The position numbers and the translations under genes were made by a program. DNA of 64,000 nt from Cystobacterineae bacterium. Lineage in GTDB: Bacteria > Myxococcota > Myxococcia > Myxococcales > Myxococcaceae. The stretch is from contig WRKR01000003.1 of NCBI GenBank assembly GCA_009782175.1, positions 1-64,000 on the forward strand, read 5' to 3'. Shown piece by piece: positions 51,346-59,440 of this stretch; the stretch's first letter is position 1, and every line of letters begins with the position of its first letter. The notes beneath the pieces are model-generated. The model made no database searches. It had not been told where the DNA came from and was given only the letters and a program-made list of their open reading frames with translations.

Positions 51346-52722
51346 TTAGGGGGTGGCATGGGTTGGCGGCAAGGCTTGAATTTCGGCAATCCATTCATCC
51401 AACTCGGGTGGCAACTCTTCCAGGGGGGCGCTCTCTTTGAAGGCTTGGAGCATGGCCAGGGCTTGGGGGTTGTCGCCCAGCACGCGGTAGAATGCGGCGG
51501 CCCAAAAGGCGGCCTCATAGGCCCCGTCATAGGTGGCAAAGAGCTTGGCCAACTCGTCCGCTCGTTCGCGTCTCAGGTTGGGCTGCATGCCTTCAAGCAC
51601 GCAGCGGTAAATGCGGAATGGCACATGGAGCGGATCCGCACTGGAGCCGGCTAAGACGAGTGTGGTGGCGGCATCCCATTGTCTGCGTTGAATGTGGAGT
51701 TTGGTTAAATAAGCAGCCCCGTCCAAATCAGCCGGGTTCATTCGAAAATATTCAAAGGCGGCCTTCAACGCTACATCTTCCCTATGAGCAGGGACATGTG
51801 GCATATCCTCCTGGGGAGAGGCAGGGGGAGAAAGCTTGGCTTGCTCAAACAATTGCATAGAGGCGAGGACGGCAAAGCAGCCGACGAGGAGGCCTCCCAC
51901 GGCGGCGAGCCACAGGCGTTGACGGGAAGAAGCGGAAGGGTTTTGGGGAGCCGGGGCTTGTTGTGTGCCGAAAGCAGCCGAGGCTTCATCGAGTTTTTTC
52001 AAGCAGCAGACAGCCTCTTCCAAAAGCCTCGCCTCTTCCTTGTCGGCCTCTGCTGTGGAGAGCAGGTGTCGCTCTTCACGTTGCTCTCGGAATTGCCCAA
52101 GCACATTTTCATAGCGTGCATAGAGGGCCATGGCCTCACCTCCTTGTGGTGGAGGCAGAGGAGGCGCATCCATGTCCAAAAGCACGCGTGCGGCATGGCT
52201 GTTTTCGGCAGTGGTATTTTCCGCGGCCTTATGTTCAGCAGGTGGCGAAGTGGCCTCAACGTTGAGGGCAAGAGGTGTGCCCATGTTTTCAACGGCAGTG
52301 TTGTTTTTGGAGCGCCTCAGGAAAACGAGGGCCAAGCCGAGGGCCAGCAAGGCGAAAGGCGACATATAGAGGATGAGGTTGAAGCCGCGTTTGGTGGGCT
52401 CCAGCAAAGCCCATTCTCCATAGCGGGAGACGAAAAATTCACGTATTTCCTCGTCGCTTTTATTTTGGCTCACCAACTCTCGGATTTTGTCCATTTGCGC
52501 GCGGGCGGAGGAGGAGGTGGAGTCCGCCACCGAGAGGCCCTGGCACATGGGGCAGCGTATTTCCTTGCCGAGTTTTTGGACACGCGCTTCCAATGCAGGT
52601 GCCAAGGGGGCCATACCTTCACGTGTGGGGGCGTGCCAGGGGCTTTCCACTTCGGGTGTTTGTGCTTGGGCGGTGGCAAGCCAGGCCCCGGCAAGGCATG
52701 CGCAGAGGGTAGGGGCATTCAT
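51346..52722 (-). CDS. ccmH: CcmH fused to a CcmI-like TPR region
   Basis: CcmH reduces apocytochrome c cysteines and guides them to CcmF. The 458 residues have a signal peptide (about 1-20), the CcmH domain with RCPMCQGLSVADS (Cys 57 and 60) and SRYGEWALLEP, a membrane helix (about 116-134), a charged linker, a second helix (about 270-290) and a C-terminal TPR part like CcmI (FEYFRMNPADLDGAAYLTKL). AAGGAG supports the ATG, which overlaps the ccmG stop. This gene is the end of the ccm operon; CcmH-CcmI fusions occur in other bacteria. Confidence 0.88.
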   Translation of the reverse strand: MNAPTLCACLAGAWLATAQAQTPEVESPWHAPTREGMAPLAPALEARVQKLGKEIRCPMCQGLSVADSTSSSARAQMDKIRELVSQNKSDEEIREFFVSRYGEWALLEPTKRGFNLILYMSPFALLALGLALVFLRRSKNNTAVENMGTPLALNVEATSPPAEHKAAENTTAENSHAARVLLDMDAPPLPPPQGGEAMALYARYENVLGQFREQREERHLLSTAEADKEEARLLEEAVCCLKKLDEASAAFGTQQAPAPQNPSASSRQRLWLAAVGGLLVGCFAVLASMQLFEQAKLSPPASPQEDMPHVPAHREDVALKAAFEYFRMNPADLDGAAYLTKLHIQRRQWDAATTLVLAGSSADPLHVPFRIYRCVLEGMQPNLRRERADELAKLFATYDGAYEAAFWAAAFYRVLGDNPQALAMLQAFKESAPLEELPPELDEWIAEIQALPPTHATP

Positions 52723-53351
52723 CAGGGGGCTCCTTGTGGTGGTGCAGGAGGTGGGGTGGGGGCCTCTTGGCGCAATTCCTCTTTGGAGAAGGCTTGTTGA
52801 AGCAAAACATCAAACTGCCGCAGCTCCCAAATGGGAGCTGCATGTTTGGCGACAATGGTGCCTTGCTTGTCGATGAAATAGGTTTCGGGGACACCTGTTA
52901 CGGCATAGTCAATGGCCATGGTAGAAATGGGTGAGAAGAGTTGTGGATAGCTGGCGGGGAATTGTCGCAGAAAGTTGCGTGCTTTGGCCTCAGAGTCCTC
53001 GAAGACGACGCCGAGGAAGGCCACGTGTTTGCCCCACTTTTTATAGGCCATTTCCAGCACAGCGGCTTCTTCAGCGCAAGGCCCGCACCAGCTGCTCCAG
53101 AAGTTGATGACGAGGGGGCGGCCGCGAAATTCCTCCAAGGTGCGTTGGCCTCCCTCAAGTGTAGGCATGGAGAAAGCGGGAGCGCTTTGGCCCAGCAATT
53201 TAAAGGGAACTTCCCGGGGGTTTTTTCCAAAGCCCTTGCGCATGGCGAAGACGAGGGTACCCGAGGCGGCGAGGACAATGAAGGCGGCGATGGCCACCCA
53301 GAGGGTTTGTTTTTCGAATTTTGGGGGGGTTGGGGGTTTGTTAGGTCTCAT
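52722..53351 (-). CDS. ccmG: CcmG/DsbE thioredoxin for cytochrome c maturation
   Basis: A membrane-anchored periplasmic thioredoxin that keeps the CcmH or apocytochrome thiols reduced. The 209 residues show one membrane helix (about 18-37), the thioredoxin fold with WCGPC (Cys 89 and 92), LEEFRGRPLVINFWSS, and GVPETYFIDKQGTIVAKHAA with the cis-Pro loop typical of DsbE. The tail is Pro-rich. It overlaps ccmF (ATGA) and ccmH (TGATG). Confidence 0.92.
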   Translation of the reverse strand: MRPNKPPTPPKFEKQTLWVAIAAFIVLAASGTLVFAMRKGFGKNPREVPFKLLGQSAPAFSMPTLEGGQRTLEEFRGRPLVINFWSSWCGPCAEEAAVLEMAYKKWGKHVAFLGVVFEDSEAKARNFLRQFPASYPQLFSPISTMAIDYAVTGVPETYFIDKQGTIVAKHAAPIWELRQFDVLLQQAFSKEELRQEAPTPPPAPPQGAP

Positions 53352-55324
53352 GGTTTTGTACCCGGGGAGCGTGTTTTGAGAGGCAGCAGGGCCCAGAGGC
53401 TGCCCAGGCTAAGGAGCAGCAGGGAATACCAAACCCATCCCACGAGGGGGAAAACCCAGGCGTTGAGGGTTGCCGACGGGGTTTTGTCATTGGTGGCCAC
53501 CAAGGAGACATAGACGTCGCGCCAAAGTCCATTGTGCACAGCGGGGGAGGCGATGGGCTCACTCATGCGAGCATAATAGTTAAGGCGGGGGCTTTTGGGG
53601 CCATGCATGAGGAGAGGGGGTGCATTTGAGGAGAGGAGGCTGATATTGGCACCCAGGAAGGAGTGGTTGCTTTCAAGGCCTTTGCTGAAGCCGTCAAAGC
53701 GTATTTGATAGGCACCCACTTGCAGGGTTTCTCCGGGTTTTAGGGTTGCTGCGCTGGATTTCTCATAGGCTGAAGAGGCGGCCACAGCGGCCATGCATAT
53801 GAGGAAGGAGATATGCGTGACAAAGCCACCAAAGCGCCGCGGTGCGCGCACGGCGCTTTGCCAGAGTGCGCCGAAGAAATTTTCTTTATGTTGGATACTT
53901 CGCGCCCAGGCCGGTGCCAGCAGTGCGTGCACGGTGACGGCGCCTGCGAAGGCGACGCAGCCGAACATGGTGAGGGACCAGGGCTCTCTGAGGTTAAAAA
54001 GCCAGCAAACCACCACCGTGGCGACGCCGAGCAGCAAAGACACCTTGAGGTGTTTGGGGATGGTTTTTTCTCCCCCTTTCCCCCAGGGCAGGGCGGGGCC
54101 AAGGCCCATGAGGAAGACGAGGGCAATGCCCAGGGGGAAGGCATATTGGTTAAAGAAGGGGGAGCCCACGCTGATTTTTGTATGGAGGAAGGCTTCGGTG
54201 AGGAGGGGGAAGACGGTGCCCAAAAGCACGGTGAAGGTGAGCACAATGAGGACGATGTTGGCCAGCAGCAAAGCCATTTCCCTGGAAAGCCAGGCGATGG
54301 AGCCTGCCGGGGAGACCAGGCGCGCGCTGCGCCAGGCCAGAAGGAGGACGGAGAAGACGCAGAGCACGGCGATGAAGCTCAGGAAAATGGGGCCTATGCT
54401 GGACTGGGTGAAGGAGTGCACCGAGTTGAAAACACCTGAGCGCGTCATAAAGGTGCCGAGGATGGTGAGGATGAAGCTGATCATGGCCAAGCTGAGAGTC
54501 CACATTTTGAGGCTGCGTTTGCGCTCCAGCACCAAGGTGGCATGCATATAGGCGGTGGCGGTGAGCCAGGGCAGCAGCGAGGCATTTTCGACGGGGTCCC
54601 ACGCCCAATAGCCCCCCCAGCCCAGGACGGCATAGGCCCACCACGCCCCCAATACAATGCCGATGGTGAGAAAGAGCCATGGAAACAAAGTCCACTGGCG
54701 CAGGGGTTTTACCCAGCTGTCGTCGAGGTTGCCGGAGAGGAGCGCCCCTGAAGCGATGCCGAAGGGCACCACCATACCCACATAGCCTATATAAAGCGTA
54801 GGGGGATGCAAAACCATCAACCAATGGTTTTGCAGGAGGGGGTTAGGCCCGGGCCCATCCAGGGGGATGGGGGAAATGGCCGTCCATGGGTTGGCGGGCC
54901 AGGCAATGAGGGCGGTGAAGAAGACGGAGACGGCGGCCATAATGCCGAGCGCCCAAACCCATTGCGTGCCGGCCTCTTTGCGTACTGTCCATGCGAAGGC
55001 GGCGATATAGGCACCGAGGACGCCGCCCCAGAAGAGGATGGAGCCCTCGAGGGCCGACCACAGGGACACCAGCGTAATATGCAAAGGTGTTTGTCGGCTT
55101 CCGACGAGGGCGACATATTTGACGGAGAAGTCATGCTCCACGAGGGCTTTTAGCATGAGGAGGTTAGAGAGGAGCATGCATGCGGCGAAGGCATAGAGGG
55201 CGCGGCGCACCCAGATGGCGAGGTGGGGTTTTGAGGCAGAGGCGCAGATGAAGGCGAGGGCGAAGGCTGCGAGGGCGAAGGCGAGGCCCAGGAGGACGCT
55301 GGAATAGCCGAGGAAGGAATTCAT
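53348..55324 (-). CDS. ccmF: CcmF heme lyase subunit
   Basis: CcmF with CcmH attaches heme to apocytochromes c at CxxCH. The 658 residues have about 14-15 membrane helices and the family motif WWAYAVLGWGGYWAWDPVEN (about 225-244, the WWD domain for heme), with HPPTLYIGYVGMVVPFGIAS and further conserved His in loops. The C-terminal part includes a periplasmic loop with YQIRFDGFSKG typical of CcmF. GAGG precedes the ATG. It sits between ccmE and ccmG as in other System I clusters. Confidence 0.95.
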   Translation of the reverse strand: MNSFLGYSSVLLGLAFALAAFALAFICASASKPHLAIWVRRALYAFAACMLLSNLLMLKALVEHDFSVKYVALVGSRQTPLHITLVSLWSALEGSILFWGGVLGAYIAAFAWTVRKEAGTQWVWALGIMAAVSVFFTALIAWPANPWTAISPIPLDGPGPNPLLQNHWLMVLHPPTLYIGYVGMVVPFGIASGALLSGNLDDSWVKPLRQWTLFPWLFLTIGIVLGAWWAYAVLGWGGYWAWDPVENASLLPWLTATAYMHATLVLERKRSLKMWTLSLAMISFILTILGTFMTRSGVFNSVHSFTQSSIGPIFLSFIAVLCVFSVLLLAWRSARLVSPAGSIAWLSREMALLLANIVLIVLTFTVLLGTVFPLLTEAFLHTKISVGSPFFNQYAFPLGIALVFLMGLGPALPWGKGGEKTIPKHLKVSLLLGVATVVVCWLFNLREPWSLTMFGCVAFAGAVTVHALLAPAWARSIQHKENFFGALWQSAVRAPRRFGGFVTHISFLICMAAVAASSAYEKSSAATLKPGETLQVGAYQIRFDGFSKGLESNHSFLGANISLLSSNAPPLLMHGPKSPRLNYYARMSEPIASPAVHNGLWRDVYVSLVATNDKTPSATLNAWVFPLVGWVWYSLLLLSLGSLWALLPLKTRSPGTKP

Positions 55325-55336
55325 AAAGGCCTCATG

Positions 55337-55804
55337 TTAGGGGGCGGTTTCCGAGACGGAGTTTTTCCAGTCGGCGGGTGGTTGTCCGTCGTGGGGAGCC
55401 TGATATTCGTTGGAGTGGTTAACCATGAGGCGTTTGGAGGAGAAGACGGCGTTTTTTCCCAAGTTACCTTCGATGACGACGCCGATGTGCTCTCTGAACA
55501 TTTGGGGGGGGACTTCGGTGGAGTGCACGGGGACGCAGGTTTTTTCCGGGGTAGCTTCACTGTCACAAACGCGGAAAGACAAGGTACCTTGGGCTTCATT
55601 CCATTGGATGGAGCCTCCCTCTACCACCCCCCCCAGGCGTATGGTGGGGCCGATGGCCACGCTGCCTTTGGCCAGCATTTCACTGGGTGTCCAATAATAA
55701 ATGAGGTTTTGGCCTATGCTGCTTTGTGTGACGAAAATGAGCGCGCCCGCGGCAATGGCCAGGGCGCCCGCGGCGAGGAGTTTGTTTTTGAGTTGAGGCG
55801 ACAT
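55337..55804 (-). CDS. ccmE: CcmE heme chaperone
   Basis: CcmE holds heme covalently in the periplasm before it is passed to CcmF. The 155 residues have an N-terminal membrane anchor (about 8-28) and a beta-barrel domain; the heme-binding His 130 and Tyr 134 (NHSNEYQAP) match the HxxxY motif, so this is the His type and not the Cys type of some sulfate reducers. RLGGVVEGGSIQW and GVVIEGNLGKNAVF are typical. The C-terminus beyond the heme site is short. Confidence 0.92.
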   Translation of the reverse strand: MSPQLKNKLLAAGALAIAAGALIFVTQSSIGQNLIYYWTPSEMLAKGSVAIGPTIRLGGVVEGGSIQWNEAQGTLSFRVCDSEATPEKTCVPVHSTEVPPQMFREHIGVVIEGNLGKNAVFSSKRLMVNHSNEYQAPHDGQPPADWKNSVSETAP

Positions 55805-55830
55805 AGAGGAATTCCAATAAGCTTAAGGGA

Positions 55831-56517
55831 CTAATCCCCTTCGACGACGTGGGGAAAAAGCAAGGTGCCCAAAACCCAATACACCAAGCAGAAGGCGGTG
55901 AGCAAAGCCAACCAGGAGGAGAGTTGTTGCATAGGGTCTGCCTCAACCACCAAGGTGGTGGCTTTGACGCAGGCCACGAGAGCGGGGACGAGGACGGGGA
56001 ACATGAGCAGGGGCAGGAGAATGTCTTTGGAGCGAGCGCCCAAGGCAATGGCGGCATAGAAGGTACCTGGGGCGGCAATGGCGGCAGCTCCTCCCAGCAA
56101 AACCAGCACGAGGAGAACCCAGCTACCCTGCAGCTCGACGTTATAGAGGGCGAAGGTGAGGGGGACGATGAGGAGGGAGAGGAGCCAGAGCAACAAGGTA
56201 TTGGCGATGGTTTTTCCCAGGAAGAAGGCTTTGAGGGAGGTGGGTGCGAGGCGAAGCCCCTCGAGGGCATGGTTTTCGCTTTCAATGCGGAAGGACTCTC
56301 CGAGGGAGAGGACGCTGGCGAAGAGGAGGCTGAGCCATATATAGGCAGCGGCGTGGGCGGCTTTGGACTCGACGTTGGGGCCCACGGCGAAGGAAAACAT
56401 CAGCAAGGTGGCAATGGAGAAGAAGAGGAGGGCATTGAGGCGGGCTTTGGTTTTCCACTCAATTTGAAAGTCCTTCAGGAGGACAGCCCACATGTTGTGG
56501 AGGAAGCCCGTTTTCAT
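55831..56517 (-). CDS. ccmB: CcmB membrane subunit
   Basis: The membrane partner of CcmA in the CcmABCD complex that releases holo-CcmE. The 228 residues carry six membrane helices, with KDFQIEWKTKARLNALLFFS at the start and SLGESFRIESENHALEGLRL, the conserved loop of the family. Its ATG overlaps the ccmA stop. Typically ccmC and ccmD follow ccmB; here ccmE follows after 26 bases and ccmC is absent. Confidence 0.92.
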   Translation of the reverse strand: MKTGFLHNMWAVLLKDFQIEWKTKARLNALLFFSIATLLMFSFAVGPNVESKAAHAAAYIWLSLLFASVLSLGESFRIESENHALEGLRLAPTSLKAFFLGKTIANTLLLWLLSLLIVPLTFALYNVELQGSWVLLVLVLLGGAAAIAAPGTFYAAIALGARSKDILLPLLMFPVLVPALVACVKATTLVVEADPMQQLSSWLALLTAFCLVYWVLGTLLFPHVVEGD

Positions 56518-57161
56518 GAGGCTTCCTCGATGCGTCCTTGGTTTAAGTGGAGGCGGGACTCGGTGAGGGAGAGGCCCTGCTCCACGAGGTGTGTAGCGAG
56601 GATGAGGGTGGTGCCCTGGGCTTTCAACTCGCGGATGAGGTTTTCCATGTCCACAATACCGGAAGGGTCCAACTCGCCGAAGGGCTCATCCAGCAAGGCG
56701 AGGCGAGGGGCTTTAAGGAGGAGGCGTGCGATGGCGAGGCGTTTGCGCATGCCGGCGGAAAATTGGCGTACCGGGCTTTGTTTGCGAGAAGAAAGCCCAA
56801 CGCGCTCCAGGAGGAGGGGGAGTTGAGCGGAGGGTTTTCCCAGGAGCCTGGCGAGGAGTTTGAGGTTTTGCTCTGCGCTCAAGTCCTCATAATGGTAGCT
56901 GGCATGCGAGAGGAGGGCCGTGTGTTGGCGGATGAGGGAGGTTTCTCGTTTGGCCGAAAAGCCCAGCACCTGAAGTTGGCCCAGCGTAGGTTGAATGGCC
57001 GTAGCCAGCAGGCGCAGGAGCGTGGTTTTGCCAGAGCCGTTGTGTCCAGTCAGCAAGAGGGAGCGTGCAGGGGGCAAGCCATAGTTAAGGTGAGCGAGCG
57101 CCCAATGGGTGCCAAACCGTTTGCTAATGTTGGAAAGCTCCAATGCGAAAGCGTCAGCCAC
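56514..57161 (-). CDS. ccmA: CcmA ABC ATPase of cytochrome c maturation
   Basis: The ATPase of the CcmAB complex, needed to free heme-loaded CcmE. The 215 residues show Walker A GHNGSGKT (39-46), the signature VRQFSAGMRKRLAIARLLL typical of CcmA, Walker B LALLDEPFGELD and the switch His in ATHL. GTG at 57161 has AGGT upstream. It is the first gene of the six-gene minus-strand operon ccmA-B-E-F-G-H. Confidence 0.93.
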   Translation of the reverse strand: MADAFALELSNISKRFGTHWALAHLNYGLPPARSLLLTGHNGSGKTTLLRLLATAIQPTLGQLQVLGFSAKRETSLIRQHTALLSHASYHYEDLSAEQNLKLLARLLGKPSAQLPLLLERVGLSSRKQSPVRQFSAGMRKRLAIARLLLKAPRLALLDEPFGELDPSGIVDMENLIRELKAQGTTLILATHLVEQGLSLTESRLHLNQGRIEEAS

Positions 57162-57295
57162 AAGCGACTACCTAACTCAGGGCGTGGAAAAAGGGGAAAA
57201 AAGAGGGGTGAGCGTTGAGGGGGCGCTGATATGCGGAGGAGAGGTGTGGGGTTTTTGAGTTTTTCTGTTTTTTCAATTTATGTTTGTTTGGTTTT

Positions 57296-57901
57296 TCACA
57301 AATGTGCAAGCAGGGCCTGGGCCGCTTGCAAGGGGTTGTGGTTTTGCCAGAGGGCGGAGATGGCGGCTATTCCTGCGAGTTGAGGGAGAGGCTTCAGTTG
57401 GAGCAGGCGCTCAAGGGTTATGCCGCCCAGGGCCCAGGCGGGGCATGGGAGTTGTTTGGCGAGTTGGAGGAAGCCATGAGGGCCCAGGGGAGCGCGCGTA
57501 TCTTCGGGTTTGGAGTTGGGTGGAAAAACAGGAGAGAGCAGGGCGAAGTTGGCTCCCTGGGCTTGTGAGGCCTCTTCTTCATTGTGGACGGAGACGGAAA
57601 TGAGTTGGTTTTGTGGCAACATGAGGCGTGCTTGCCGGGGGCTTAAGCCATAGCTGGGCAAGTGGAGGTGGGCATGGAGGGCCAGCGCAATATCCAGGCG
57701 GCGGTGGACGAAGAAGGCGACGTGGGAGGTGTGGCAGAGTTTTGCCAATTGCTGTGCCTGCTCAAAATAGCTTCGGGTATTGCTGGAGGTGTCGCGGTAT
57801 AAAAACCCCAGTTTGTCTCCGAGGTGCAAGAGTTGAGTCAGCTGGGGGAACCAAGCGTTGTCCAGGGGGCCTGGGCTAATGGCGAGGAGTTTAAACTTCA
57901 C
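57296..57901 (-). CDS. thiE: Thiamine-phosphate synthase family protein (ThiE/TenI)
   Basis: ThiE joins the thiazole and pyrimidine halves to give thiamine phosphate; TenI is a related thiazole tautomerase with the same fold. The 201 residues are the typical TIM-barrel size: [20 protein letters not shown] at the first phosphate side, [43 protein letters not shown] and [13 protein letters not shown] with the glycine-rich phosphate loop. Sequence divergence leaves ThiE versus TenI open. Its GTG overlaps the thiG stop (GTGA), so it is translated with thiS-thiG. Confidence 0.82.
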   Translation of the reverse strand: MKFKLLAISPGPLDNAWFPQLTQLLHLGDKLGFLYRDTSSNTRSYFEQAQQLAKLCHTSHVAFFVHRRLDIALALHAHLHLPSYGLSPRQARLMLPQNQLISVSVHNEEEASQAQGANFALLSPVFPPNSKPEDTRAPLGPHGFLQLAKQLPCPAWALGGITLERLLQLKPLPQLAGIAAISALWQNHNPLQAAQALLAHL

Positions 57902-58746
57902 GTTGCCATGCCCAGAAGTCCACTCATGGGGCTGGAAGCTGAGCCATAAGCGCGCATGGGGATGCGTCCGGCCAAAAAAGCTTCGCGCCCTGCTTCTACG
58001 GCCAGGCGCATGGCTTGGGCCATGCGCGTGGGGTGTTTGGCCTCAGCAATGGCCGTATTCATGAGGATGGCATCGCAACCCAACTCCATGGCGAAAGCCG
58101 CGTCTGAGGCCGTGCCCACGCCTGCGTCGACAATAATGGGGACTTTGGCGGCTTCAACAATAAGGCGTATATTGTTGGGGTTGCGTATACCCAGGCCTGA
58201 GCCAATGGGTGCAGCGAGTGGCATAACGGCCGCGCAGCCCACGTCTTCGAGTTTTTTGCAGGCGACAGGGTCGTCCGTCACATAGGGGAGGATGGTGAAG
58301 CCTTCTTTAACGAGGAGGCGGGCGGCCTTGAGGGTTTCTTCAATGTCCGGGAGGAGGGTTTTTTTATCGCCTATAACTTCGAGTTTAATCCATTGAGAGA
58401 GGCCCAATTCTGCGGCGAGGTGGCAGGTGCGGATGGCTTCATCTGCGCAATAACAGCCAGCGGTATTGGGAAGCAGTTGTATTTTGTTTCTGTCAATCCA
58501 ATGCAGCAAAGCGTTTTCGCCTGAGGCCTTTAAGTCCAAGCGGCGCACCGCCACGGTGACCATTTGGGTTTCTGAAAACTCATGGCAGAGCTGCATGGTT
58601 TTAAAATCAGCATATTTGCCTGTGCCCACCAGGAGGCGCGACTGGAAGACGCGCTCGGCGATGCGCAGGGGTTTGTTTATAATGGTTTCCGTCTCATCTA
58701 CAGGAAGCAACTCTCCCAAAAGGGCTATATCCATGTCCATATTCAT
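57898..58746 (-). CDS. thiG: Thiazole synthase ThiG
   Basis: ThiG makes the thiamine thiazole from deoxyxylulose phosphate, dehydroglycine and the ThiS thiocarboxylate. The 282 residues include the Schiff-base Lys 121 in [46 protein letters not shown] and [20 protein letters not shown] with the phosphate site. About 25 extra residues precede the usual start, with several Met codons to choose from (first, third, fifth). The ATG overlaps the thiS stop (ATGA). Confidence 0.94.
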   Translation of the reverse strand: MNMDMDIALLGELLPVDETETIINKPLRIAERVFQSRLLVGTGKYADFKTMQLCHEFSETQMVTVAVRRLDLKASGENALLHWIDRNKIQLLPNTAGCYCADEAIRTCHLAAELGLSQWIKLEVIGDKKTLLPDIEETLKAARLLVKEGFTILPYVTDDPVACKKLEDVGCAAVMPLAAPIGSGLGIRNPNNIRLIVEAAKVPIIVDAGVGTASDAAFAMELGCDAILMNTAIAEAKHPTRMAQAMRLAVEAGREAFLAGRIPMRAYGSASSPMSGLLGMAT

Positions 58747-58943
58747 CCTCCTCCGACGAAGGTGACAATTTCGAGTGTGTCCCCTTCGCTCAGCTGGGTT
58801 GTGGCGTGGTTTTGTTTTTTGATAACTTGACCATTTAATTCAACAGCAACAGGTTGTTTTGCAAGAGCGAGCTCTAGCAGCAAAAGGGCCAATGAGCTAT
58901 TTTCTGGCAGAGTCCTCTTTTCGCCGTTGACAACAATTTCCAT
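58743..58943 (-). CDS. thiS: Sulfur carrier protein ThiS
   Basis: A 66-residue ubiquitin-like sulfur carrier whose C-terminal Gly is adenylated by an E1-like enzyme and then thiocarboxylated. The protein runs from [20 protein letters not shown] to [12 protein letters not shown], ending in the needed GG. It leads the thiS-thiG-thiE operon. ThiF, the adenylating enzyme, is not in this operon; an E1-like gene lies about 4 kb away at 62936. Confidence 0.93.
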   Translation of the reverse strand: MEIVVNGEKRTLPENSSLALLLLELALAKQPVAVELNGQVIKKQNHATTQLSEGDTLEIVTFVGGG

Positions 58944-59440
58944 GGTTGCCTGCTATAACTCAACCCCCTGGCTTGAGGTCAACAGCTTGTCGCCAACGGT
59001 TTATGGCCCCATGAGCGTTCAACAGCTCCTCTGGCCAGGCTTTTCGCGGCGGAGAGCCCCCTCACAGCTGTTTTTTCTCATGAAAAGCTTCAGCAGGGCA
59101 GAGCTCCAATAAGCGACTCTAATAACAGAGGTAGGCGAGAGAGCAGGAGGTAGCATTTTGCCTCCGGCATGCTCCAGCCCTGTGGCGAATATGTGCAAAC
59201 AAGGTGGCAGAGCAGCCAACGAGCCGGCAGATATTTCCCAAAAAGAGAGCGAAGAGAGGGCTTGGGTTTTTACATTTGCTGCATGGGTATTTGGATATTG
59301 AGGCTTGGAGGGCAGAAGAGGCACCAGGCTGAGGCAGTGTTTTGAGAGAGTGGCCTATGGGCAAGGGTTATTTTTGGAAGCCTGGAGAGAAGCATAGAGA
59401 GTGTTGGACTTGTATTGTTTCCAGGCCTAAAAGAAAATTT
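58944..59440. other. Intergenic region between thiS and the barrel protein
   Basis: These 497 bases hold no gene that I can support. I looked for a TPP riboswitch on the minus strand (CUGAGA and the CCNGAUCAGG-like core) and saw none. An open frame extends the barrel gene back to 59342, but without a signal peptide at its start. Confidence 0.5.
58953..58982 (-). promoter_or_regulatory. Possible promoter of thiS-thiG-thiE
   Basis: On the minus strand TTGACC and TTATAG are separated by 18 bases, and the latter lies nine bases from the thiS ATG. If this is the promoter, the transcript would be almost leaderless, which is unusual for an ordinary thi operon. No TPP riboswitch motif is seen upstream. 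Confidence 0.3.

Noticed and set aside
51784-52800. A 338-codon open frame on the plus strand opposite ccmH
   Set aside because: Antisense shadow of a conserved gene; Gly/His-rich translation without domain or signal.
53793-54551. A 252-codon plus-strand frame inside ccmF
   Set aside because: Antisense to the strongly conserved CcmF, including its WWD region nearby.
55849-56826. A 325-codon open frame on the plus strand opposite ccmB and ccmA
   Set aside because: It is Gly/Glu-rich, matches nothing and lies antisense to two clearly conserved genes; GC-rich third positions keep it open.
58944-59340. TPP riboswitch upstream of thiS
   Set aside because: The conserved CUGAGA and AACCUGAUC-type segments were not found on the minus strand.
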